Part shown: positions 52,197-61,877 of the stretch, one piece after another | How positions within the stretch are numbered: position 1 is the stretch's first letter | Layout: every line of letters begins with the position of its first letter | Assembly: GCA_046328715.1 (NCBI GenBank) | Contig: JAXLWB010000004.1 | Coordinates: forward strand, 62,001 to 126,000 | Length of the DNA: 64,000 bases | Source: JAXLWB01 sp046328715 | GTDB taxonomy: Bacteria > Chloroflexota > Anaerolineae > Caldilineales > Caldilineaceae | Direction of reading: 5' to 3' | The notes under the pieces: generated by a model | Databases searched by the model: none | Seen by the model: only the letters and a program-made list of their open reading frames with translations | Told to the model about the DNA's origin: nothing | Made by a program: the position numbers and the translations under genes

Positions 52197-53048
52197 TCAC
52201 TCGCGTCGCCGCAGGAAAACCACCCAATACACTGCAGCCACCAGAAGTACGCCGCCCATAATGTTGCCAATCGTTACGGGCAAAAGATTACCGAGCAAAA
52301 ACGTCTGCCAAGTGAGGGCAGCGAGATCAAGTTTGCTGACAGCCACAAAGGCTGGATCGAACTGTTTGATGAAGAGCGCCACCGGAACGAAATACATGTT
52401 GGCAATGCTGTGTTCAAAGCCAGCCGTGACAAAGGCAGTCACCGGGAAAAGGATGGCAGCGATCTTGTCGATGGTGCTGCGGGCGCTAAAGGTTAGCCAG
52501 ATCGCCAGACAGACCAGGGCATTGCAGAGCGCACCGAGGGCAATTGCCTGCACGAAACCAAAGTGCACCTTGGCGTTGGCAATGGAGAGCGCTGTAATTC
52601 CCACGCTGCCACCGCCAAAGGCATACTGTTTGCTGGCAACGAGCAGCAGCGCCGTACCCAATGCCCCAGCAAAGTTGCCAAGATAGACTACGACCCAGTT
52701 ACGGAGCAGCGCTGCGCTAGTCACCTTGCCGCTCGCCCATGCCATGACAATCAAATTGTTGCCTGTGAACAGTTCCGCCCCACCCACAATCACCAGAATA
52801 AGCCCCAAACAAAAGGTAATGCCCACCAGCAAGCGTGTCACTCCAAAGGGCAATACATTGGCTGCCCCGGCGGCGACTGTAGTCGAAAAGATAGCCCCAA
52901 GTGCAACAAATGCTCCTGCCAGCACCGCTAACGCAAACAGATTGCTCAAACTCATCTCTGCTTTGCGCATGCCCACTTGTTCGGCCTTCTGCGCCATTTC
53001 AACTGGCAACAGCGCATCAATATGGTTTTCGTTGTTCATAGTAATCAC
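52197..53048 (-). CDS. Formate/nitrite transporter (FNT) family channel
   Basis: 283 aa with six membrane helices. Family landmarks: GGAELFTGNNLI and GFEHSIANMYFVP, the latter covering the conserved pore His. Transports formate, nitrite, hydrosulfide or related anions; the specificity cannot be told because neither pyruvate-formate lyase nor nitrite reductase genes are near. ATG 53046-53048 or ATG 53037-53039 could be used; no ribosome site decides. Confidence 0.9.
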   Translation of the reverse strand: MITMNNENHIDALLPVEMAQKAEQVGMRKAEMSLSNLFALAVLAGAFVALGAIFSTTVAAGAANVLPFGVTRLLVGITFCLGLILVIVGGAELFTGNNLIVMAWASGKVTSAALLRNWVVVYLGNFAGALGTALLLVASKQYAFGGGSVGITALSIANAKVHFGFVQAIALGALCNALVCLAIWLTFSARSTIDKIAAILFPVTAFVTAGFEHSIANMYFVPVALFIKQFDPAFVAVSKLDLAALTWQTFLLGNLLPVTIGNIMGGVLLVAAVYWVVFLRRRE

Positions 53049-53061
53049 ATGTTCAAGAATA

Positions 53062-53120
53062 AGGGTTGAAGAGTGGCAAAGTAACTTTTCAACTCTTCCA
53101 CTTTGCTACTTTTCCACTTT
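53062..53120. repeat. Repeat-word region (GAGTGGCAAAG / CTTTTCCACTT vocabulary)
   Basis: GGTTGAAGAGTGGCAAAGTA is followed by AACTTTTCAACTCTTCCACT and TTGCTACTTTTCCACTTTTC. Arms share words but in shuffled order. Related to 4588-4690 and 29838-29962. The remaining 53121-53510 has a GC-rich stretch (53162-53215) without a gene. Confidence 0.55.
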
Positions 53121-53510
53121 TCACCATTATGCCCACTTTGACGATAACAACACCCATCATCCGGCTAGGCCCGGACTGACCGGGCGGCCCGAAGTCAGCA
53201 AACCCGTCTGCTAGCGAGTCTCCACGCTCGCCTAACGGGCATTCCGCCTGAGACATTGCCGTAGTAGAGTGGTGAGGCAACCCAAATTCATTAACATGTG
53301 TTATGTATACAAACTAAAATCGTGTTTTCATACTCACTTACTTGAGAAAGGTTACGTTCACCATGTAGCCAACCTGTGGTGGAAAGTCATTATCCATTGG
53401 ACGGGGCCGAAGCTTGCGAATTGAGAGAGAGATTACAGGTTTTCGCTACGAGGCGGTAGATGGTAAAGAGTGATTGCGTGTATCCTACGATGCCACATTC
53501 AAGGAGATCG

Positions 53511-53858
53511 ATGCCTATGGAAAATACACCTTGGTCAAAAATCGACAGGCAACTTGTAGGTGAGCCCCAAATAGTCGGGCAAACCACAATACAGCTTACG
53601 GCGCATGCCCATGGCTGGCAAATTCAGAGTAAGGATAGAACTGCTCCCTTGACGGGTGCCTTTGTGCGCCTCCGACCCGTGTCGGCTCAAGTGCGCAGCG
53701 AACGGGGCGAAGAGACAGTTGAATTTGTCGACCCGGTCAATGCCGCACTTCGTGCCATGCTGGGTGTCGCTCTGCTCATCAGTGCTGTCTGCTGGATCAT
53801 CATGCGCATTACGATCGGTATTGCGGGGCGTAGTAAACGAGCCTTAAAAAGGAGATAA
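53511..53858 (+). CDS. Hypothetical membrane protein beside GerW-like gene
   Basis: 115 aa from ATG 53511 (AAGGAG upstream; ATG 53517 is an alternative). A soluble N-terminal part of about 80 residues (TIQLTAHAHGWQIQSKDR) precedes one membrane helix near 83-103 (AMLGVALLISAVCWIIMRIT) and a basic tail. It ends 3 bp before the GerW-like gene, whose protein also ends in a membrane helix and basic tail, so the two are probably one operon and one complex. No family recognised. Confidence 0.6.
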   Translation: MPMENTPWSKIDRQLVGEPQIVGQTTIQLTAHAHGWQIQSKDRTAPLTGAFVRLRPVSAQVRSERGEETVEFVDPVNAALRAMLGVALLISAVCWIIMRITIGIAGRSKRALKRR

Positions 53859-53861
53859 CGT

Positions 53862-54290
53862 ATGCCAGAGAACTTCGTGCTTCACACCACTCCGATTGAG
53901 GAGATGCTCGAAAAGTTAAGCGTAGAGCGCGTCTTTGGTACGCCAACCCACGAAAATGGGATCACAATCATTCCAGTGGCCCAAGTCGATGTGGGCTTTG
54001 GCTATGGGGGCGGCTATGGACGCGGCCCAAATGGCAAAACGGGCGAGCAAGTTGACGGAACATCGACTACCAACAACGAAGGAGTCGGGAGCGGTGGTGG
54101 TGGCGGCGGACGCGCAACGCCTCGTGGTTATCTACACATTACATCCGACGGTGTACGCTATGAACCGATAGTCGATGCGACCCGTATTCCGCTTGCCGGT
54201 ATGTTGATGGGTGCCTGGGCGATCTTCTGGATCACGGCGACGATTCGCACGATTGCCAGGGCGATTGCAAAGCGCAAGAAGGCGATGTAG
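53862..54290 (+). CDS. GerW/YtfJ-family protein
   Basis: 142 aa, preceded by AAAGGAG. Conserved GerW core: SVERVFGTPTHENGITIIPV, a Gly-rich stretch GFGYGGGYGRGPNG, and ATPRGYLHITSDGVRYEPIV. A C-terminal membrane helix (MLMGAWAIFWITATIRTIA) is an addition. In Bacillus the family localises to spores, but homologues occur widely outside spore formers, so a germination role is not implied. Coupled with the preceding membrane protein. Confidence 0.85.
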   Translation: MPENFVLHTTPIEEMLEKLSVERVFGTPTHENGITIIPVAQVDVGFGYGGGYGRGPNGKTGEQVDGTSTTNNEGVGSGGGGGGRATPRGYLHITSDGVRYEPIVDATRIPLAGMLMGAWAIFWITATIRTIARAIAKRKKAM

Positions 54291-54302
54291 TGCTTCATAG
54301 CA

Positions 54303-54346
54303 TGAATTAGGTGGTCGGCAATGAATAATTGCTGATTACCTAATTC
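54303..54346 (+). terminator. Hairpin after GerW-like gene
   Basis: GAATTAGGT pairs with ACCTAATTC, and GCAAT with ATTGC inside, with mismatches between; stem sits 12 bp after the GerW stop and ends in TTC-TTAAG. Probable terminator; its AT-rich arms are of the repeat-word style. 54347-54468 holds nothing except a short AACTCCCCACCTGACCGG that recurs at 58634. Confidence 0.55.
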
Positions 54347-54468
54347 TTAAGCAGCTTTAAAACTCCCCACCTGACCGGTTTCTTCTTCCTTGCCTCGCAG
54401 TACCTTCCAGTCAACCGTTCATATAAATATTGTATAACCAGCGATGAAATAGCTACCTGACCGTGTTA

Positions 54469-55151
54469 CCTAGTGCATGATTAACAGCGTAATTTTGCAA
54501 ACTTCCGGGAAGGGTCTGGGCTTAAGCTGGACTGTAGCTATAGTCTTCCCGGAAGACGATTGACAAACTACTTTGTTGAAGTAGCACGAGACAGTCTGTC
54601 ATTCTAACTGACATCTGTTCTTGAAAGCTTTTGATCGGCGATGCTTTTTTATGTGGGCGCGTTTCACGAATGTAATGTCACAGCCGCCTGGTTTTGTATT
54701 GAGGGTTCAGCCGCTCAACTGGCAGGTCGAGCCTGGTAAAACGTACAGTGGCGATGTCACCTTGCACAGCCGGGATGGCTACAGCGGCACGGTGATGCTC
54801 AGCGCGACTGCCTCCTCGAATCAGCTCAGTGTAACGGTTTCACCCACTCCTGTTGCGATCGGCCAATCAGCGAAGATTACGGTAACGGTCGCCGCAGAAA
54901 GTAAAGAATCTGCCTACACCGTGAAGCTCCAAGCTAGCGATTCGCTGCTTACGCAAACTGCAATTCTCTCCATTACCCTCGCCGTGCCAGATCGGCAAAC
55001 TTATCTGCCGCTGCTTTCTCGTTGAATGGGACAATCGCACATCTTCGGCAAATTCAACATGTGCGATTGTCACCTCCTCGTTTGACCAGTTACCCTACTG
55101 CTAGAGCCTTCCCGGAAGATTGCAAAATTACTCCGTTAAGCATGCACTAGG
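54469..55151. mobile_element. 683-bp element bounded by 45-bp imperfect inverted repeats
   Basis: Left end 54469-54513 and right end 55107-55151 are inverted copies with four mismatches in 45 bp; both begin CCTAGTGCATG at the outer edge and end CTTCCGGGAAGG at the inner edge. A third, diverged right-type copy lies at about 54540-54590 (CTTCCCGGAAGACGATTGAC). So the left part alone is a 120-bp foldback, and the larger unit carries a gene fragment (54651-55025). No transposase. Probably a non-autonomous element family; CTTCCGGGAAGG hairpins recur near 27334 and at 60901-60927. Confidence 0.7.
54651..55025 (+). pseudogene. Truncated Ig-like secreted-protein C-terminus
   Basis: About 124 codons from ATG 54651. 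The product is a single Ig-like/pre-NPCBM-type module (FVLRVQPLNWQVEPGKTYSG; YSGTVMLSATASSNQLSVTV) ending TYLPLLSR, the tail style of exported proteins in this genome, but it has no signal peptide or ribosome site. It reads as the last domain of a larger surface protein whose front was lost, trapped between the inverted repeats. 55152-55554 downstream holds no other gene. Confidence 0.6.
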
Positions 55152-55554
55152 TTGCCATGATAAAACTCTGTTTCGATCCATGCTCAAGCTACCCTGGCTA
55201 CAGCGCCAGAACAGGGCGAACCCTGACCGTAAAGGAGCCTCACGCAATTCTTCGCTGGTCGTGAGCTATTTAATGAATGTTCTGAATCTGGAGTTACCTC
55301 TTGATGCTCATTCATAGTGCTCCCATCCTCTCCCCTTGACCAACGCTCGAACTAACCGCTTGCCCAGCCCACGAGAAAGCCTTTGGCGTTAAACTAAAGT
55401 TAACCGTAATTTTCATGGGTGATCCACATGATTGGATTGCATTAGTTATGTTGTGTGATGCACGAGGACCGTAGCATCGCAACCCTCGTTGAATCCCTCT
55501 CCGGCCCCGTAAATTGATGGCTCCTTTACGTGTATGACTGATGTGGAGGCTCTT

Positions 55555-58500
55555 ATGAAACTAGCCTGTGTCAAACCTCGTTTGTCCATCCTACTTCGTC
55601 TTCTCTTGGTTTTTATGCTTGCTAGTGGCTCCTGCTTGGCAGTCAACAGGGTGGATTCGCCTACGGCCCAAGCATCCAACAATGCGACAGGTGCTTCTTT
55701 GCCTCCCCCTGGGCTATCGAACGAAGCGTGGCAAAAGGTACTCAAGCAGATCAATGCCAGTGATGCCACGGTCGAACCGAAGAAAATTTATCCTACAGAC
55801 GGTCTCAACTACGGTGACTTTGGGGTATCGGTCGCACTGGCTGACGATCTGCTCGCCGTCGGTGCCGATTGGACCGATATCGGTGCAACCGCCGAGGCAG
55901 GCGCTGTCTATCTCTTTGCCCGCAATGCCGGCGGCGCTGACAACTGGGGGCAAGTGAAAAAGCTGACAGCCAGTGATGGCGCAGCTGGCGATTATTTTGG
56001 CTACGATGTCGCCCTCAGCGGCGATGTCCTGGTCGTTTCCGCAGTCAAAGATGATGTTGGCGGCAACGTCGACCAGGGTTCTGCCTACATCTTTATGCGC
56101 AACGCCGGCGGTGCCGACAACTGGGCGCAAGTGAAAAAGTTGCTCGCCGATGACGGTGCGGCCAACGACTGGTTTGGCAATGCGGTGGATGTGGATGGTG
56201 ACATCGTGGTTGTGGGCGTACGTCTCGATCAGGTGGGAGGAGAAAATGCCCAAGGCTCGGCCTTCATCTATCAGCGCAATCGAGGTGGTGTTGACCAGTG
56301 GGGCATGCTCAAACACCTCGTTGCCAGCGATGGTGTCCGCATCAACTTGTTTGGCGTTTCGGTCGCCGTCAGTGGCGACACGATTGCCATCGGCGCTGAT
56401 TATCGCAAAGTGTACTCGGTGCAGGAGCATGGCGCGGTCTATCTCTTCATGCGTAACCAGGGCGGTGCCGATAACTGGGGGCAGTTCAAAACGATCTGGC
56501 CCGGTGAAGCCTATATCAAAGATCACTTCGGCGGATCACTGGACCTCAGCGGCGATACCTTGGTGGCAGGAGCACGCGAACACGATACCTGGGGCAACGA
56601 AGACCAGGGCGCGGCCTATGTCTTTTCTCGTCATACTGGTGGCATGAACAACTGGGGCGAGGTGAAAGAGTTAATCTCCTCTGATGGCAAGGCCCATGAC
56701 CGTTTTGGCGTATCGGTGGCGATCAGTGGCGACACCATCGTGGTCGGTGCCGATCATGCAGGTGCTTATACGCAAGGGGAAGCTTACACTTATTTGCGTA
56801 ATGCGGGCGGGGCGGACCAGTGGGGCGAAGTCAAGATCATGGCCGGTGCCTGGGGTGATCTGCTGGGTCTCACGGTGGCGGTGAATGGCGAACTGATTGC
56901 CGCCGGTGCGCCGAGCGGTGGGCACATCCCTCTTGAATTTGATGGTGCAGTCTATCTGTATGGGCGCTATCCACAGCCACGCAGTAACTGGCAACAAAAG
57001 AGTCCAATGCTGGCCAACAATGGCGAAGCGCGTGACTGGTTTGGTGCAGCGGTTGCTCTAAGCAGCGATACCCTGGCGGTTGGTGCCCAAGGTGATGATG
57101 TTGATGGCAAGAGCAACCAGGGTTCGCTCTATCTCTTTGGCCGCAATGAGATTGCGCGCAATGCGGGCGGGACAGACAACTGGATCCTGCTCAAACAAGT
57201 GATGGCGAGTGACGGTGCCACCGATGACAACTTTGCCTCGGCGCTGGCCATTGCGGGTGACTTGCTGGTGGTTGGCGCGGAAACGGATGATGTGGGCGCA
57301 GGTATCGATCAAGGTTCGGCCTATCTCTTTGCCCGCAACGCAGGAGGGGTCGACAACTGGGGCTTGCTCAAACAACTGATTGCCAGCGACGGTACATCGA
57401 GTGACAACTTCGGCAGCGCGGTGGCGATTGATGACGAGTTCGTGGCGATCGGCGCACCCAGCAAGGCAGTAGGGGGTGCCTTTAGCCAGGGCGTGGTTTA
57501 TCTCTTCCAACGGAATGCCGGTGGCGCTGACAACTGGGGTGAAGTCAAAAAGCTGACCGCCAGTGATGGCGCGGCCAGCGATCAATTTGGCATTTCTCTG
57601 GCGCTCAACCAGGCGACGTTGGCCGTGGGTGCTTATGGAGCCGACCTCAACGGCAATGATGCCCAGGGCGCAGCCTATCTTTTTGCTCGCCATCACGGTA
57701 GGCCCGATACGTGGGGTGAGGTGCGCAAAGTCGTGGCAGGTGACGGTGCCGCCAGCGACTGGTTTGGTTGGTCAGTGGCACTGGCTGGCGATCAACTGGT
57801 GGTCGGTGCGCCCTTTGCCGATGTCAGCAGCAATTTCGGGCAAGGTGCCGCCTATCTCTTCCAGCGCAATCTCGGTGGCGCGGATCAGTGGGCACAGGTG
57901 ACAAAATTGCTGGCCAACGATGGTCAGCCTGACGATCAATTCGGCTTTGCCGTCGCCACCTGGGGCGACTGGGTCGCTGCTGGGGCGCATGACGCAGATG
58001 TGGGGGGCAACTTCGATCAGGGGGCCGTTTACATCTTCTCGCGTAACTTCAATAGTGGCGATAGTTGGAGTCAGAGCAAAAAGCTCCTTGCCAGCGACGG
58101 TGCGGCCAACGATCAGCTTGGTGCCGCATTGGCTGCCAGCGAAGAGGGCTTGGTGGTGGGCAGCCATTTCAAAGACGTCGCTGCTAATCTCGACCAGGGC
58201 GCTGTCTATCTCTATCTGGCAACTGCCAACAGTGTGCCGACTGTGCAAGAAGATGTTTACACAGTTGTCGAAAACGGTGTACTGACTGTGTCTGCACCAG
58301 GAATTTTGGCGAATGACAGCGATGCCAATAGCGACCCGATCACAGCAACGCTACTCTCGCCGCCGTCTAATGGTGAACTCAACTTGAGCCTCGATGGTGG
58401 CTTTGTCTACACCCCAACACTCAACTTCAGTGGCCTGGACAGCTTCAGCTATCAGGCGAGCGATGGCATTAGCGCCTCACTGACAGCAACCGTGACCATC

Positions 58501-58569
58501 ACCGTAACTGCGCTAGAGTATCAGCCGATCTATTTGCCGCTGGTGACGAATAGGTCAGTAGGACAGTGA
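55555..58569 (+). CDS. Secreted FG-GAP repeat (integrin-like propeller) protein
   Basis: 1004 aa from ATG 55555 (GGAGG upstream). Signal peptide, then about 14 repeats of 55-66 residues of the form LTASDGAA.D.FG..VALSGD then L.VGA....G...QGSAYIF.RN.GGADNW..VKK, which are FG-GAP-type propeller blades, probably two propellers. The C-terminal cadherin/Ig-like domain (YTVVENGVLTVSAPGILAND) is followed by YQPIYLPLVTN. The last codons RSVGQ and the stop lie inside a repeat-word hairpin (58564-58620), suggesting the original end was YLPLVTNR. Cell-surface adhesion or matrix role inferred. Confidence 0.88.
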   Translation: MKLACVKPRLSILLRLLLVFMLASGSCLAVNRVDSPTAQASNNATGASLPPPGLSNEAWQKVLKQINASDATVEPKKIYPTDGLNYGDFGVSVALADDLLAVGADWTDIGATAEAGAVYLFARNAGGADNWGQVKKLTASDGAAGDYFGYDVALSGDVLVVSAVKDDVGGNVDQGSAYIFMRNAGGADNWAQVKKLLADDGAANDWFGNAVDVDGDIVVVGVRLDQVGGENAQGSAFIYQRNRGGVDQWGMLKHLVASDGVRINLFGVSVAVSGDTIAIGADYRKVYSVQEHGAVYLFMRNQGGADNWGQFKTIWPGEAYIKDHFGGSLDLSGDTLVAGAREHDTWGNEDQGAAYVFSRHTGGMNNWGEVKELISSDGKAHDRFGVSVAISGDTIVVGADHAGAYTQGEAYTYLRNAGGADQWGEVKIMAGAWGDLLGLTVAVNGELIAAGAPSGGHIPLEFDGAVYLYGRYPQPRSNWQQKSPMLANNGEARDWFGAAVALSSDTLAVGAQGDDVDGKSNQGSLYLFGRNEIARNAGGTDNWILLKQVMASDGATDDNFASALAIAGDLLVVGAETDDVGAGIDQGSAYLFARNAGGVDNWGLLKQLIASDGTSSDNFGSAVAIDDEFVAIGAPSKAVGGAFSQGVVYLFQRNAGGADNWGEVKKLTASDGAASDQFGISLALNQATLAVGAYGADLNGNDAQGAAYLFARHHGRPDTWGEVRKVVAGDGAASDWFGWSVALAGDQLVVGAPFADVSSNFGQGAAYLFQRNLGGADQWAQVTKLLANDGQPDDQFGFAVATWGDWVAAGAHDADVGGNFDQGAVYIFSRNFNSGDSWSQSKKLLASDGAANDQLGAALAASEEGLVVGSHFKDVAANLDQGAVYLYLATANSVPTVQEDVYTVVENGVLTVSAPGILANDSDANSDPITATLLSPPSNGELNLSLDGGFVYTPTLNFSGLDSFSYQASDGISASLTATVTITVTALEYQPIYLPLVTNRSVGQ

Positions 58570-58620
58570 GACAGTGGGACAGTAAATCAGTCACTGTGTT
58601 ACTGTCCTACTGTCTCACTG
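58564..58620. repeat. Repeat-word hairpin (GACAGTGAG vocabulary) covering a stop codon
   Basis: 22-bp arms at 58564-58585 and 58599-58620 with one mismatch; words CAGTGAGA, CAGTGGGA, CAGTAA. The FG-GAP stop (58567-58569) lies in the left arm. Same words as 40852-40945. Confidence 0.75.
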
Positions 58621-58658
58621 ACTTACTTCGCTAAACTCCCCATCTGACCGGGTGAAGA

Positions 58659-58689
58659 ACTCCCACGGTGGCTAAGCTGCTGTGGGAGT
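58659..58689 (+). terminator. Terminator after FG-GAP gene
   Basis: ACTCCCAC (58659-58666) pairs with GTGGGAGT (58682-58689), with CAGC pairing inside, followed by CTTTGGTTT. Acceptable intrinsic terminator for the plus strand. Confidence 0.6.
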
Positions 58690-58774
58690 CTTTGGTTTAA
58701 GGTAACGCAGTCCACCTTCTGCTGGTGGAAAGTCTGAATCATCCCGCTTTATCACAATCAGGAGTCAACCATCT

Positions 58775-60247
<1,473 letters not shown>

Positions 60248-60368
60248 GCCTTCTGCAACCGCAGACTAGTCACTTCTCACCCAGGCACCAAGGCCTACAA
60301 AGTTTTTCTGCTTGCAGTTCTTTGTGGCGTTGTGCCTTGATGTATGCTTATTCCTGATGCAGCCACCT

Positions 60369-60882
60369 GGATCATTGCCGATTCACGGTCTACAATCAAG
60401 TGAGTCAGGTTGGCTCATCTCCCTCTTCACGCCGTCGTTGGTGCAAGTCATGTCGGATCCTCCAGCCTGCCGAAAGTCAAGCTGGCTCAAGCACAGCGGA
60501 TCATCAAGGTTGCGGATTCCAATAAGGTCTATGTATGGCTGGATCTTGGCCTGTTGCGAACCGTAGTTCCAGCAAGGAAGATCGGATCAGCGCCTGTGCA
60601 GTGCCAAGAATGATGTAGATCGCGCAGGATCAGCCTCGTTCTGGACTCGAAAGTAGGGCAGATCTTGTTGGATCCAGCAGGCGTTTGTCTCCAAGATGGC
60701 GTAAGTCGGGTTAGATCAGCCTCACATCAAGGCCAAGAATGGAACCACTCTACTTGGATCGAGGGCATGTCTGCGCTCACGATGGGGTAAACCTGGCTGG
60801 ATCATCGCTCCCTCTGTCTCAAAATGGAACAAACTGTGCTGGATTACGGCTCGATCTTCCTCGATTTGTCGCTACGTACGGT
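60369..60882. repeat. Degenerate tandem array with exact 43-bp period
   Basis: A GGATC-like box starts at 60369, 60412 (GGCTC), 60455, 60498, 60541, 60584, 60627, 60670, 60713 (AGATC), 60756 and 60799, each exactly 43 bp apart, and again at 60841 (GGATT, 42 bp). The G, T and C at box positions 2, 4 and 5 are kept in all eleven. A second, weaker block about 24-43 bp into the unit reads near A..ATGG.GTAA.TC..GTT. The rest of each unit is nearly unrelated. 43 is not a multiple of 3, so the array is not coding, and frames across it are spurious. 60248-60368 and 60928-61115 hold no gene. Confidence 0.88.
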
Positions 60883-60900
60883 ACGACAAGCTTGCCAGCC

Positions 60901-60927
60901 ACTTCCGGGAAGGCCCTTCCCGGAAGT
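60901..60927. repeat. CTTCCGGGAAGG-type perfect hairpin next to the array
   Basis: ACTTCCGGGAAGG (60901-60913) and its complement (60915-60927) are separated by one base. Same core as the inner ends of the 54469-55151 element, here fused back to back, as an inner-end remnant would look. Confidence 0.7.
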
Positions 60928-61115
60928 TGTTCGTTCAGCTCCTCTTTCCAGCCAATTCTTCGGTTCTATTGAACAAACCGACCCATTTCTTACTCTTTAA
61001 TTCAAGCTTGGAACTTAAATTAACTTACTTCCGTTTTACAATCGGCGAAAGTAATCTTCGCAGATTTATTCTTTAGCCCTGTTACAAACCAGGTTGCAAT
61101 CAGGAGAAGAGCACT

Positions 61116-61847
61116 GTGCTTTACGCAAAACAGAACACCATCGCTGGCTTCCATCTCTACGCTGACCATATCTTGCGCTTCGTCGAGGAGACGCCCGAAG
61201 CACAGCAGTTGCTCGAACGTTTTGGCTACACCGTGGAGCGACTGCAAGCGGGGCGCAGGCTGCTGGAAGAGGCACAAGCCGCCTATCGCGATGTGCAAGA
61301 GTTACAGAAACTGCAAAAGGCCACTACGCAAGCCCTGCGTGAGGAAATGCGCGTGATCCATCGTCGTTATCAAGTGCAGTTGCAAGCAGCGCGCCGTGCT
61401 TTGGGTAAAGAGCTACCACGGGTGCAGCAGTACAAGCCGTCCAACTACTCCCCTTGGCTAAGCCTGGTGCAAAGCTTCTACGCGACCGTACTGCGCAATC
61501 CTAGCTTTCAGGAAAAGTTAGACGAGGCCAGCATTCCCAGCACAGAACTGCAACGTTCGCTGCAGATGGTAGAGGCATTGGTCCACAAGAAGACGGCGCA
61601 AACCAAATCCCACCAAAGCCTGCGCGACCGCAATCAGCAGCGCCGCCAGCAACAACGGGCGGTGATTGTCTGGATTCAGGAGTTGCGTAGTAACGCTCTG
61701 TTTGCCTTCCGGGATGCGCCCGGTCTGCTGGCCGCTATGCATGCGCTTGCGCCGCAATCGAAGATTGATAAGAAAAAGACGAAAGCAAGCGACGCTGTTG
61801 TGGCGGAGACGGAAGTATCAGACACGGTTGCTATAGCATCAGTATAA
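61116..61847 (+). CDS. Helical protein of a three-member paralogous family (copy 3)
   Basis: 243 aa. Matches copies at 36900 and 37559 in layout: LLERFGYTVERLQAGRRLLE, a central SLVQSFYATVLRNP, and a C-terminal QELRSNALFAFRDAPGLLAA segment. It has a longer charged tail (KIDKKKTKASDAVVAETEVS). Preceded by CAGGAGAAGAG. It stands alone, between the 43-bp array and convergent pstB. Function unknown. Confidence 0.7.
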   Translation: MLYAKQNTIAGFHLYADHILRFVEETPEAQQLLERFGYTVERLQAGRRLLEEAQAAYRDVQELQKLQKATTQALREEMRVIHRRYQVQLQAARRALGKELPRVQQYKPSNYSPWLSLVQSFYATVLRNPSFQEKLDEASIPSTELQRSLQMVEALVHKKTAQTKSHQSLRDRNQQRRQQQRAVIVWIQELRSNALFAFRDAPGLLAAMHALAPQSKIDKKKTKASDAVVAETEVSDTVAIASV

Positions 61848-61877
61848 TGTTGTGAGGTCCAGTAAGTCGTTCAGGAT

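Noticed and set aside
53130..53280. GC-rich stretch upstream of the FNT channel as a riboswitch or small gene
   Set aside because: Short local hairpins only; no known aptamer consensus and no credible frame.
60369..60882. 43-bp array as a CRISPR
   Set aside because: CRISPR repeats are near identical and 23 bp or longer; here only about five bases are well kept, and no cas gene is near.
60312..60972. Open frames across the 43-bp array as genes
   Set aside because: The period is not a multiple of 3, frames overlap each other, and none has a ribosome site or recognisable product.
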